Below are positions 29,124 to 36,476 of a DNA stretch of 54,096 nt, in pieces. The notes below the pieces were generated by a model that saw nothing but the letters and a program-made list of their open reading frames with translations, ran no database searches and was not told the DNA's origin. The first letter of the stretch is position 1. The number at the start of each line of letters is the position of its first letter. The position numbers and the translations under genes were made by a program. Source of the DNA: Phocaeicola oris (GTDB lineage: Bacteria; Bacteroidota; Bacteroidia; Bacteroidales; Bacteroidaceae); NCBI RefSeq assembly GCF_021295095.1, contig NZ_JAJLQX010000021.1, forward strand, positions 1 to 54,096, written 5' to 3'.

Positions 29124-31253
29124 TTATTGTTTTAATGTTAGGAGGATAGTCTGTCCCGGAGTTAATCTTGCACCTGCGATAAGACTTTGTTGCTTTACTT
29201 TTCCAACACCTGAAAGGTGTACCCTTAATCCGCGCTTCTCAAGTAAATAGACTGCGTCTTTTGCACCCATGCCTATAACACTTGGAACAAGTTTCTGAGG
29301 AGTAGTTTCCGGTTGAAAAGACACACTTGAGGAATCTGTTTGAGCCTTTGCCCAGACGATATGTCCGTTCCTTGTCAGTTTTGAGCCATCGTTCTTTACT
29401 TCTATATTGTTTAAAACATAATCAGCTTCGGTTACATCGCCATTCATTACTTCCGGAACCAGAACAGATGTGGAATCTTTTGCTTCTTCTATATTCTGGG
29501 CGATGTGCTTGGCATAAACACGTTCTGAAATTTCATGAAATACTTTTCCCGACATTAAACCTCCTGATGCCGGAAGTCCCGGTTTCTGAATAGTAACGAT
29601 GCAGGTATATTTTGGGTTCTCGGATGGAAAATAACCACAGAAACTAACCATATATCGTCGTACACTGTGATAACCGGCTTTTCCTTGGGAGATTTGAGCA
29701 GTTCCTGTTTTCCCGGAAACAGAAAAATGTTTTGATCCCGCAGTTTTACCGGTACCGGCAACAACTTCTTTATGAAGCATATCTTGAATCTGTCCGATTG
29801 TTTTGGGAGAGGAAATAGCATCTTTAAGTATTACTGTGGGCATCTCTTCGATAACTTCCCCATCCTTCACAATTGATTCTACAAATTTTGGTTTTACCAT
29901 GGTTCCATTATTAGCAATGGCGTTGTAGAATGTTAATGTGTTGATTGGCGGGAGTTGTGTTTCATATCCGATTGACATCCATGCCAATGCCGTTTTTGAC
30001 CAGTTACTTTTATCAGTTTTCGGCATACGTATTCGTGGTTTGCCCCACCCCGGGATTTCTAAGTTTAATGGCATTCCTATACCTAATTTATATAACCCTT
30101 GCACAAACTGCTCCGGGTGATCGAAATAATTTTTATCAATCAATTTGGAAATGCCGACATTAGAGGAATACATTAACGCTTCTGTCGCGGTAATCTTTCC
30201 ATAACCTCCTCGGTGCCAGTTATGGTCTTTCATCCAACTACCATGCATATTATATATGCCATTGCCCGTATCCACTATTTCGTCCGGAGTAACTTTACCG
30301 TCTTCAAGCGCAACCATTAAGGATGCTGTTTTAAATGTTGAGCCTGGTTCCATCAAGTCGGAAACTGCGTTGTTTTTCAGTTCGCGGTATACTCCATCAT
30401 CGCATTTCGTCATGTTAACGATAGCCTTTATATTACCCGTCTTTACTTCCATCAGAATAGCCACACCTACAGTTCCGTTAATCAATTTTAGTTCGTCGAT
30501 TAATGCTTTTTCTGCAATGTCCTGCATGCTGACATCAATGGTTGTTACAATATCGCAGCCATTAATAGGTTGTTTATCAACTATATCAAGGTATTTATTC
30601 ATCACTTTTTGGCGATGACTTAATCCTGGCTCACCTCTTAGAATGGAATCGTATGAGAGTTCCAATCCATTTTTAGGACCTTGAGCCATATCTGCATACA
30701 TGTCACCGAGGGTACGCATAGCTAAAGAACCGAATGGCTTTTTCCGCTGGTTAAACACTTCTGCATGAAATCCGCTTTTGTTGCTTCCTTTTTCAAAAAG
30801 AGGGAGCTGCTTTGCTTCTTTATACTGTATATAAGATATTCTGTTCGGGTATATTGCAAAATGACGTGATTTTTTCTTTTTACCTTGGGCAAATATCTGT
30901 TTGAAGTAGTTTTTGCTTTTGTCAGGGAATATCTTATGTAATCCGTTGCAAATGGAATCCATATAAAGAATTAGTAATGAGTCCTTTTCAGAACCACCGG
31001 CCTGAAAGTCCATGTAGATTTTATATTCCGGCAGACTACTGGCAACCAATTGCCCGTCTGAAGATATGATGTTGCCACGCATGGCAGGGACGGTTACATT
31101 TTCCTTAACAAAACGATCGGCCACATCATTCCAGTACTGACGTTCGGCAAACATGATGAAAGCTGCCTTGATAATGATTGCAATGCCCAAAAGAACAGCG
31201 CAAAGCACTATCAGAGAATAACGGGTCATTATGTTATTTTTGCCTTTAAACAT
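29124..31253 (-). CDS. ftsI: Penicillin-binding protein FtsI (PBP3-type transpeptidase) with PASTA domain
   Basis: Class B PBP (709 residues) that crosslinks septal peptidoglycan with FtsW. One N-terminal membrane anchor (LIVLCAVLLGIAIIIKAAFIMFA) is followed by a dimerisation domain (VPAMRGNIISSDGQLVASSLPEYKIYMD). The transpeptidase has the nucleophile Ser305 in MEPGSTFKTAS, the YSSN motif near residue 360 and SGKTGTAQ near residue 515. A C-terminal PASTA domain (LVPSVIGMGAKDAVYLLEKRGLRVHLSGVGKV) follows, which E. coli FtsI lacks but Bacteroidota have. It starts 5 bases after the FtsL-like gene. Confidence 0.96.
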   Translation of the reverse strand: MFKGKNNIMTRYSLIVLCAVLLGIAIIIKAAFIMFAERQYWNDVADRFVKENVTVPAMRGNIISSDGQLVASSLPEYKIYMDFQAGGSEKDSLLILYMDSICNGLHKIFPDKSKNYFKQIFAQGKKKKSRHFAIYPNRISYIQYKEAKQLPLFEKGSNKSGFHAEVFNQRKKPFGSLAMRTLGDMYADMAQGPKNGLELSYDSILRGEPGLSHRQKVMNKYLDIVDKQPINGCDIVTTIDVSMQDIAEKALIDELKLINGTVGVAILMEVKTGNIKAIVNMTKCDDGVYRELKNNAVSDLMEPGSTFKTASLMVALEDGKVTPDEIVDTGNGIYNMHGSWMKDHNWHRGGYGKITATEALMYSSNVGISKLIDKNYFDHPEQFVQGLYKLGIGMPLNLEIPGWGKPRIRMPKTDKSNWSKTALAWMSIGYETQLPPINTLTFYNAIANNGTMVKPKFVESIVKDGEVIEEMPTVILKDAISSPKTIGQIQDMLHKEVVAGTGKTAGSKHFSVSGKTGTAQISQGKAGYHSVRRYMVSFCGYFPSENPKYTCIVTIQKPGLPASGGLMSGKVFHEISERVYAKHIAQNIEEAKDSTSVLVPEVMNGDVTEADYVLNNIEVKNDGSKLTRNGHIVWAKAQTDSSSVSFQPETTPQKLVPSVIGMGAKDAVYLLEKRGLRVHLSGVGKVKQQSLIAGARLTPGQTILLTLKQ

Positions 31254-31258
31254 TAGTT

Positions 31259-31627
31259 TTAGTCTTTCTTTTTTAATAAGTATGGACGACTCGTTGCGGT
31301 TTGCAACTCACTTCCTTTACTTGATACATATTCTTCTATCTTTGACTGACGGCTTTTCTCCATTAATTCGGAAGAACGAGTCAGTGCGTCATACTTGATA
31401 TCGGTAAGTTCTTTTTTAAGTTTATCTATTTCAATCAGATCTTGTTGAGCGCTGTATCGGTTATCAATATAAAGTACTGTTAATATCATAATCAGGATGA
31501 TTAGTTTTGCCTGACGACGTAAAAAGTCGTTCGCCAGAATATCACCACCTAAAATACTTCTCAGAGAGAGCTTCTTTGGTTGTATTTTTGGGTTATCCTT
31601 TATTTGTTTATCTTGTTCTTTATCCAT
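31259..31627 (-). CDS. FtsL-like small division membrane protein
   Basis: A 122-residue bitopic protein between rsmH and ftsI, the usual place of ftsL. A cytoplasmic N-terminus of about 40 basic residues precedes one membrane segment (AKLIILIMILTVLYI, about 41-56). A short coiled-coil-like periplasmic region follows (YSAQQDLIEIDKLKKELTDIKYDALTRSSELMEKSRQSKIEEYVSSKGSEL). Sequence identity within FtsL is low, so the call rests on topology and position; it belongs to the Bacteroidota FtsL-like group. Its start codon lies directly after the rsmH stop and it is 5 bases before ftsI. Confidence 0.82.
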   Translation of the reverse strand: MDKEQDKQIKDNPKIQPKKLSLRSILGGDILANDFLRRQAKLIILIMILTVLYIDNRYSAQQDLIEIDKLKKELTDIKYDALTRSSELMEKSRQSKIEEYVSSKGSELQTATSRPYLLKKKD

Positions 31628-32539
31628 TTACTTTTTTTCTGCAATTCTCAGTTTTGCGCTCCGTGAACGTGGATTCTTCTCTGCTTCTTCCTTACTCGGC
31701 GTAATTACTTTGTTGTTAATTAGTCGGAATGGGGTAATTACATTGCCGTAAAAATCCTTTTCTATATTACCTTTTATGTTTCCGGTTTTCATGATATTCT
31801 TTACCATTCGGTCTTCGAGTGAATGATATGTGATTACAGACAACCGACCGCCTTGTTTCAATTCTCTTAGGGCTGTCTCGAGCATTTCTTTCAGTGCATC
31901 CATCTCATGATTTACTTCGATACGTAATGCCTGAAAGACTTTTGCCAGTTCTTTTTTCTCCTTATCTTTTGTGAATAACGGTTTTATAATTTCCACAAAT
32001 TCGGGAATTGTTTCAATGGGGTGAGAATCTCTTGCCTTTACCAACAGAGATGCAATTTTCCGACTGTTCTTCAGCTCTCCGTAGAGATAGAATATATCGG
32101 CTAATTGTGACTCTTCGTAATTATTTACTATATCGGCAGCTGTCTTTCCTGCTCGTGTGTTCATTCGCATGTCTAACTTCGCTTCCGAATGAAAGGAGAA
32201 TCCACGCTCTTCATTATCGAAATGATGAGAGGATACCCCTAAGTCGGCCAATATACCGTCAACTGCGTCAACCCCATAATAGCGAAGGAAGTTGTGCAGG
32301 AAACGGAAATTACTTCTGATAAAAGTGAACCGTTGATCATCAACAATATTTTTCTCGGCATCGGCATCTTGATCGAAACTATATAGATGAGCTGTAGGAT
32401 CCATTCTTTTCAGAATTTCTCTTGAATGACCTCCACCGCCGAATGTTACATCCACATATATTCCTCCGGGCGTGATATTCAGGCCTTCGATACTTTCTTG
32501 GAGTAATACCGGTATGTGATATGTTGATGTCGTGTCCAT
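31628..32539 (-). CDS. rsmH: 16S rRNA (cytosine-N4) methyltransferase RsmH (MraW)
   Basis: SAM-dependent methyltransferase (303 residues) that modifies C1402 of 16S rRNA. The family start is YHIPVLLQESIEGLNITPGGIYVDVTFGGGGHSREIL with the SAM-binding glycines. ILADLGVSSHHFDNEERGFSFHSEAKLDMRMN, KVFQALRIEVNHEMDALKEML and RLSVITYHSLEDRMVKN follow, with a C-terminal PRSRSAKLRIAEK. It is normal length. Its start overlaps the mraZ stop by one base (TAATG). Confidence 0.97.
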   Translation of the reverse strand: MDTTSTYHIPVLLQESIEGLNITPGGIYVDVTFGGGGHSREILKRMDPTAHLYSFDQDADAEKNIVDDQRFTFIRSNFRFLHNFLRYYGVDAVDGILADLGVSSHHFDNEERGFSFHSEAKLDMRMNTRAGKTAADIVNNYEESQLADIFYLYGELKNSRKIASLLVKARDSHPIETIPEFVEIIKPLFTKDKEKKELAKVFQALRIEVNHEMDALKEMLETALRELKQGGRLSVITYHSLEDRMVKNIMKTGNIKGNIEKDFYGNVITPFRLINNKVITPSKEEAEKNPRSRSAKLRIAEKK

Positions 32540-33006
32540 TAGTTAGTACCCTTTCTTTCCGCGCTTCCGTCCATAATACTTTCTAATTCTTTTCCAAATT
32601 CTTCGGAATTGATGAATGGCTTGTCGGCTATTTCTTTCGACCAGATCTCTATTGTATCATCCATACCGATAAAACGAACTTCCTGATTGATTTGTGCCAG
32701 CTTAAGGTAACGCTTGGGGATGAGGAAACGGCCATTGTTATCGAGTGTGATGATTTCAACGTCGGAAACAAATTGACGGAAAATCATTTGGTGTTGTGAA
32801 TTCCATCTGTTCAATCGGTTGCGCAGTTCATTCAATTGTTCATTCCACACGCTCTCAGGATATAGGGTAAGGCAATCTTGGAAAATATCTTTTCGCAAGA
32901 TGAGACAATCACCCGTCGATGTTTGCATCTGCTTGCGGAAAGAGGATGGAAGGAAAACTCGTCCTTTTGCATCCAATTTCGCTTCTGAATTTCCTAAAAA
33001 ACGCAT
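32539..33006 (-). CDS. mraZ: Transcriptional regulator MraZ
   Basis: MraZ (155 residues) is an AbrB-like DNA-binding protein and the first gene of the dcw cluster, which it represses in E. coli. Two SpoVT/AbrB-type repeats are visible: GNSEAKLDAKGRVFLPSSFRKQM (residues about 5-27) and EIITLDNNGRFLIPKRYLKLA (residues about 83-103), each with the D-x-x-G-R core. A likely operator of direct TGGGG repeats lies 35-64 bases upstream of its start, supporting autoregulation. The stop codon overlaps the rsmH start. Confidence 0.96.
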   Translation of the reverse strand: MRFLGNSEAKLDAKGRVFLPSSFRKQMQTSTGDCLILRKDIFQDCLTLYPESVWNEQLNELRNRLNRWNSQHQMIFRQFVSDVEIITLDNNGRFLIPKRYLKLAQINQEVRFIGMDDTIEIWSKEIADKPFINSEEFGKELESIMDGSAERKGTN

Positions 33007-33040
33007 AGTTTATACCTAATTATATAATTCTTGCCGTAAA

Positions 33041-33070
33041 ATTACACAATTCCCCACAATTCCCCACAAT
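33041..33070 (-). promoter_or_regulatory. Probable MraZ operator upstream of the dcw cluster
   Basis: On the minus strand ATTGTGGGGA occurs twice in tandem (33061-33070, 33051-33060), followed by a weaker third copy ATTGTGTAAT (33041-33050). This is TGGGN separated by 5 bases with a 10-bp period, the form reported for E. coli MraZ binding. A weak promoter-like AAATTTTG (33079-33086, -) sits just upstream, so binding would cover the transcription start. Confidence 0.75.
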
Positions 33071-33552
33071 AAATTACGCAAAATTTTCATAGAAGTTTTC
33101 AACAATTTCAATACTTCCGTTGAAATGTTGTGTTTAATTACTAAATTTGAAAGAGATGCATGCCGTTTTTCCCATAGAAATGCTTAGGTTTGACATAGGT
33201 TTTTGGGGTGTGACTTGAACAGATTCGTTTGGTGAACTTTTGACTGAGAGCTCTTTTTTTTAATGCATTCTTTGTTATTTTGCAATAAACTTGTTTATGT
33301 TAAATAATTGGTTAAGTTAATATAAATAGCAGAGATGATAGAAAGTTGAAAATAAATGTTTTTCGGATAATATTGATGGGTGTTTTATTAGTAGTAGTTT
33401 GATTGATAATGTAATATATGATTTTTAACTTGTCTGTGCTTTTATTTGTCAAGTGAATATGTCTGTATTATTGATTATGAATATATGAATTATAAATGTG
33501 CCTTTTCAGAGTATTGCTTATTAAAGAATTAGGTTATATTCATGATGGAGCA
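33071..33552. other. AT-rich divergent spacer, mraZ side
   Basis: Between the mraZ operator and array B I see no open frame with coding character, no RNA gene and no clear terminator. The only candidate signal is AAATTTTG (33079-33086, -), one base off the -7 consensus, which could start the dcw transcript near 33073. Confidence 0.35.
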
Positions 33553-33684
33553 GACTGATGCTTATCATTGTCTGAAATGATACGTATCAGTGTCTAAAGT
33601 GATGCGGATGAGTTGCTTGATTCATCCGCATGAGTTGGACGGTTCATCCGCATGAGTTGCTTGATTCATCCGCGTCATTTTCTT
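33553..33684. repeat. 22-bp array B, six units
   Basis: Units start at 33553, 33575, 33597, 33619, 33641 and 33663 without indels; the first is the most degenerate. Unit 2 holds the perfect palindrome TGATACGTATCA. ATGCGGATGA of unit 3 and TCATCCGCAT of unit 4 form a 10-bp stem with a 10-nt loop. The last unit ends TCATTTTCTT. The array sits in the roughly 1-kb divergent spacer between mraZ (-) and the acyltransferase gene (+), away from both predicted promoters. Confidence 0.9.
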
Positions 33685-34038
33685 CTTTTATCTATATCAC
33701 TTTTCTCTTTTATCTATATCCACATTGTACGTTGATTTGATTTATTTTTGTAGTTATTATAATGTAATGATTTATTGAATATATGATTGCTCATGATTTT
33801 CTGTTTATCCAATTGATGGAGTAATTGATTGTGGAGTTTGATTAAAGAATTTTGTTCCATTGTTTCGGTAGAAATGATTTGATAACTTTTTTGTCTTGCA
33901 CGATTTCTTTATATTTGTGCAATATAAGGCTTTAAGTTTTCTTTTTTATTTGAAAATGGGCAAAAAAGGTGTGTAAATGAAACTTTTTTACCCTAAAAAT
34001 TACTCATATCAAAAAAAGTACGTTAATTTTGCAATAAA
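33685..34038. other. AT-rich spacer upstream of glsA-like gene with two -7 candidates
   Basis: No gene is seen. TATATTTG (33910-33917) has TTTG 16 bases upstream (33890-33893), slightly short of the usual spacing. TAATTTTG (34024-34031) lies only 7 bases before the ATG at 34039 and would give a leaderless mRNA. Confidence 0.4.
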
Positions 34039-34872
34039 ATGGAAAAGATGGAAGATAATTCGTTATCACTGATAGATGTGGATAAGATATTAGGGCAAAA
34101 GTTAGGGGCAAAAGCAACTTATGTCCCGGGCTTCGTTCGTAATTATTTGAAGAAGCTGATTCATCAGGATGAGTTGAACCAGTTTCTTGTTGAAAGCAAA
34201 GATAAGACGGGAGTTCCATTCTTGAAAGCTTGTGTAGAATTTTTGGATGATAAAGTTACTGTTAAAGGTATGGAGAAGCTGCCTGAGGGCGGTCCGTTTA
34301 CATTTGTCAGTAATCATCCGTTGGGAGCATTAGACGGTGTCGCGATTGGTTCAATCATAGGCGAGCATTATAATGGTAAGATTAAATATCTGGTTAATGA
34401 TTTATTGATGACGTTGCGGGGGATGGCTCCGTTATGCATTCCTATCAATAAAACCGGCTCTCAGTCGCGTGATTTTCCAAAGATGGTGGAAGGGGCTTTT
34501 GCGTCCGATGACAATGTTATTATGTTTCCTGCCGGAGTTTGTTCCCGTTGGAACGATAAAAAAGAAATTATTGATATTAAATGGAAAAAAACTTTTGTGA
34601 ACGAGAGTTATAAAAACCATCGTGATGTAGTCCCTATGCATTTCAGCGGGAAGAATTCAGATAAGTTTTATCGGTTGGCAAGAAGGTTGAACTTCAAGAG
34701 GCTTAAATTTAACCCTGCGATGATACTTCTTCCGGATGAGATGATGAAAAACCGTCATAAAGAGTTTGTTCTTACTATTGGTGATCCTATTCCGTGGGAG
34801 ACTTTTGATGGAAGTAAATCGCCTTCAGAATGGGCCCAATATGTGAAAGATATTGTCTATAGTTTGCAATGA
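34039..34872 (+). CDS. glsA: PlsC-type acyltransferase, probable glycine-lipid O-acyltransferase (GlsA-like)
   Basis: A 277-residue lysophospholipid-acyltransferase-family protein. The catalytic HX4D motif is NHPLGALD with His93 and Asp98. The second block is MFPAGVCSRW (acceptor site), preceded by PLCIPINKTG. It is followed 3 bases later by an OlsB-like GNAT gene; in Bacteroides thetaiotaomicron such an adjacent pair (GlsA/GlsB) makes glycine lipids, with GlsA adding the second, ester-linked acyl chain. The symbol rests on this family and pairing, not on a search. A generic 1-acylglycerol-3-phosphate acyltransferase is the alternative. It is likely membrane-associated though no strong membrane helix is seen. 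Confidence 0.72.
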   Translation: MEKMEDNSLSLIDVDKILGQKLGAKATYVPGFVRNYLKKLIHQDELNQFLVESKDKTGVPFLKACVEFLDDKVTVKGMEKLPEGGPFTFVSNHPLGALDGVAIGSIIGEHYNGKIKYLVNDLLMTLRGMAPLCIPINKTGSQSRDFPKMVEGAFASDDNVIMFPAGVCSRWNDKKEIIDIKWKKTFVNESYKNHRDVVPMHFSGKNSDKFYRLARRLNFKRLKFNPAMILLPDEMMKNRHKEFVLTIGDPIPWETFDGSKSPSEWAQYVKDIVYSLQ

Positions 34873-34875
34873 CAA

Positions 34876-35865
34876 ATGATTACTATTATGGAAGAAGTAA
34901 TTGCGCCTATTAGTAAAAGGTTGATTAAAGCGGAACTTACAGAGGATAAACGGCTCCGTTTTACCAATAAAAGTCATAACGAGATTTATATTGTTACAGC
35001 TCACGATTCTCCGAATGTGATGCAGGAAATAGGTCGTCTTCGTGAATTGGCATTTCGGGCTGCCGGAGGCGGTACGGGGAAGAGTGTCGACATTGATAAA
35101 TACGATGTGATGGAGAATCCGTATAAGCAATTAATAGTTTGGGATCACGAGGCTGAGGAGATATTAGGCGGCTATCGTTATATTGATGGTGTAGAGGTTG
35201 AGTTTGATGAGCAGGGGAAGCCTCTTTTGGCTACATCGCACATGTTTAATTTCTCAGGAAAGTTTCTGAAAGAATATCTGCCATATACGGTAGAATTAGG
35301 ACGTTCGTTTGTGACACTTGAGTATCAGTCGACTCGTGCCGGTGCAAAAGGATTGTTTGCTTTGGATAATTTGTGGGACGGTCTTGGCGCTTTGACAGTT
35401 GTAAAACCGAATATGAAATATTTCTATGGAAAAATGACAATGTACCCGAGCTTCAGTCGTAGAGGACGGGATATGATTCTTTATTTCCTTAAGAAACATT
35501 TCTATGATAAAGATGAGTTGGTTACTCCGATAGAGCCAATCAAGTTGGATACAGATGAGAAAGAACTGGAAGAGCTTTTTACTAAAAATAGTTTTAAAGA
35601 GAATTATAGGATTTTGAATATGGAAGTTCGTAAGTTAGGGTATAATATTCCTCCGCTGGTAAATGCTTATATGAGTCTTTCGCCCACAATGCGCGTTTTT
35701 GGAACAGCAGTTAATTATGAATTTGGTGATGTTGAAGAAACCGGTATTCTGATTGCGGTGGATGAAATACTGGAGGAAAAGCGTGTTCGCCATATTGAAT
35801 CGTATGTAAAGGACCATCCCGAGGCTTTAAAATTGCTTCCTCCTTCACGGAAGTTGCGTCATTAG
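34876..35865 (+). CDS. glsB: GNAT/OlsB-like N-acyltransferase, probable glycine N-acyltransferase (GlsB-like)
   Basis: A 329-residue protein of the OlsB/hemolysin-like GNAT group. Characteristic segments are HDSPNVMQEIGRLRELAFRAAGGGTGKSVDIDKYD, YKQLIVWDHEAEEILGGYRYIDG, PYTVELGRSFVTLEYQSTRAGAKGLFALDNLWDGLGAL and FYGKMTMYPSFSRRGRDMILYFLKKHF. These proteins acylate an amino-acid amine (ornithine in OlsB, glycine in GlsB). The gene starts 3 bases after the PlsC-type gene, so both act in one pathway. An in-frame ATG 9 codons earlier than usual alignments is not resolved; I keep the first ATG. A bidirectional terminator follows. Confidence 0.75.
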   Translation: MITIMEEVIAPISKRLIKAELTEDKRLRFTNKSHNEIYIVTAHDSPNVMQEIGRLRELAFRAAGGGTGKSVDIDKYDVMENPYKQLIVWDHEAEEILGGYRYIDGVEVEFDEQGKPLLATSHMFNFSGKFLKEYLPYTVELGRSFVTLEYQSTRAGAKGLFALDNLWDGLGALTVVKPNMKYFYGKMTMYPSFSRRGRDMILYFLKKHFYDKDELVTPIEPIKLDTDEKELEELFTKNSFKENYRILNMEVRKLGYNIPPLVNAYMSLSPTMRVFGTAVNYEFGDVEETGILIAVDEILEEKRVRHIESYVKDHPEALKLLPPSRKLRH

Positions 35866-35882
35866 TTATAATTATGATAAAC

Positions 35883-35914
35883 AAAAAGGAGCTGGCCGAT
35901 GTCAGCTCTTTTTT
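35883..35914. terminator. Bidirectional terminator between glsB-like gene and small genes
   Basis: AAAAAGGAGCTG (35883-35894) pairs with CAGCTCTTTTTT (35903-35914), giving a stem with A-tract and T-tract on either side. It works for both strands: glsB ends 17 bases before it and the minus-strand small gene ends 2 bases after it. Confidence 0.85.
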
Positions 35915-35916
35915 GT

Positions 35917-36111
35917 TTATTCCGCGTCTTTAATTTTATGTTTGCATTGCTTGCCATTCCACCATCGTATGAAACGAAATGTGTCTTTTTTCGTCTTAGA
36001 CATTTCATCTTTGCCCATTTGGATGGTATCTTCGACTTGCATAATCTCTCCGAGATGATCGTATATGATCTTTTGTACTTGTCGAAGAGTCTGTCTTGTT
36101 TTTTTCTTCAT
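35917..36111 (-). CDS. Small hypothetical protein, 64 residues
   Basis: A short basic, soluble protein: MKKKTRQTLRQVQKIIYDHL, then a helical charged middle and an aromatic patch FRFIRWWNGK before a Lys-rich end. I recognise no family. Support for a real gene comes from its stop lying 2 bases from a bidirectional terminator and its start lying 3 bases after the stop of another tiny gene on the same strand. Its composition also reads as a protein. The overlapping plus-strand frame (35899-36147) begins inside the terminator and is rejected. Confidence 0.6.
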   Translation of the reverse strand: MKKKTRQTLRQVQKIIYDHLGEIMQVEDTIQMGKDEMSKTKKDTFRFIRWWNGKQCKHKIKDAE

Positions 36112-36114
36112 TGT

Positions 36115-36207
36115 TCATCGGCACATGTTAAGAATGATAGTAAATAGCAAGGCACATAAGTATGCTCCAATTGCTATGCTTGCGATTATGATATATGTAT
36201 TTTTCAT
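36115..36207 (-). CDS. Single-membrane-span small protein, 30 residues
   Basis: ATG at 36207 to TGA at 36115 encodes 30 residues. After MKNTY comes one hydrophobic span, IIIASIAIGAYLCALLFTII, ending LNMCR. It is too short for usual gene calling. The stop is followed 3 bases later by the 64-residue gene, so the two look like a small operon with a predicted -7 box at 36312-36319. The function is unknown. Confidence 0.5.
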   Translation of the reverse strand: MKNTYIIIASIAIGAYLCALLFTIILNMCR

Positions 36208-36245
36208 GGTGATATATATTTTCCAGTTTAATATCTTTAACTTAA

Positions 36246-36273
36246 TAACCGGACAAGTTCCCTCGTCCGGTTA
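36246..36273. other. Leader hairpin upstream of the small two-gene operon
   Basis: TAACCGGAC (36246-36254) and GTCCGGTTA (36265-36273) form a perfect 9-bp stem. If the operon starts near 36305, this lies in its 5' leader. There is no T-tract on the minus strand, so it is not a simple terminator for that direction. Confidence 0.45.
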
Positions 36274-36311
36274 GAGGGTAAGAAATGATATTTCTTTTAT
36301 GTTTGCTATTG

Positions 36312-36319
36312 CAAAGATA
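36312..36319 (-). promoter_or_regulatory. Predicted -7 box of the small two-gene operon
   Basis: TATCTTTG on the minus strand fits TAnnTTTG and would start a transcript near 36305. No -33 TTTG is seen at normal spacing. Confidence 0.4.
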
Positions 36320-36476
36320 GTAGGAATACAGGTTATATATTAGGATTTTTAAAGCAAAAAATAGGATTTTACATACATTTTTAGGTGTATGGAATAGGAC
36401 TTTTGATACAATTATTGAAGATAATTATTTGGTAATCAATAAAAAGATTAGTACAATTATGAGATTATTGTGAGAT

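Noticed and set aside
35899-36147. 82-residue plus-strand frame
   Set aside because: It begins inside the glsB terminator and overlaps the better-supported minus-strand small genes.
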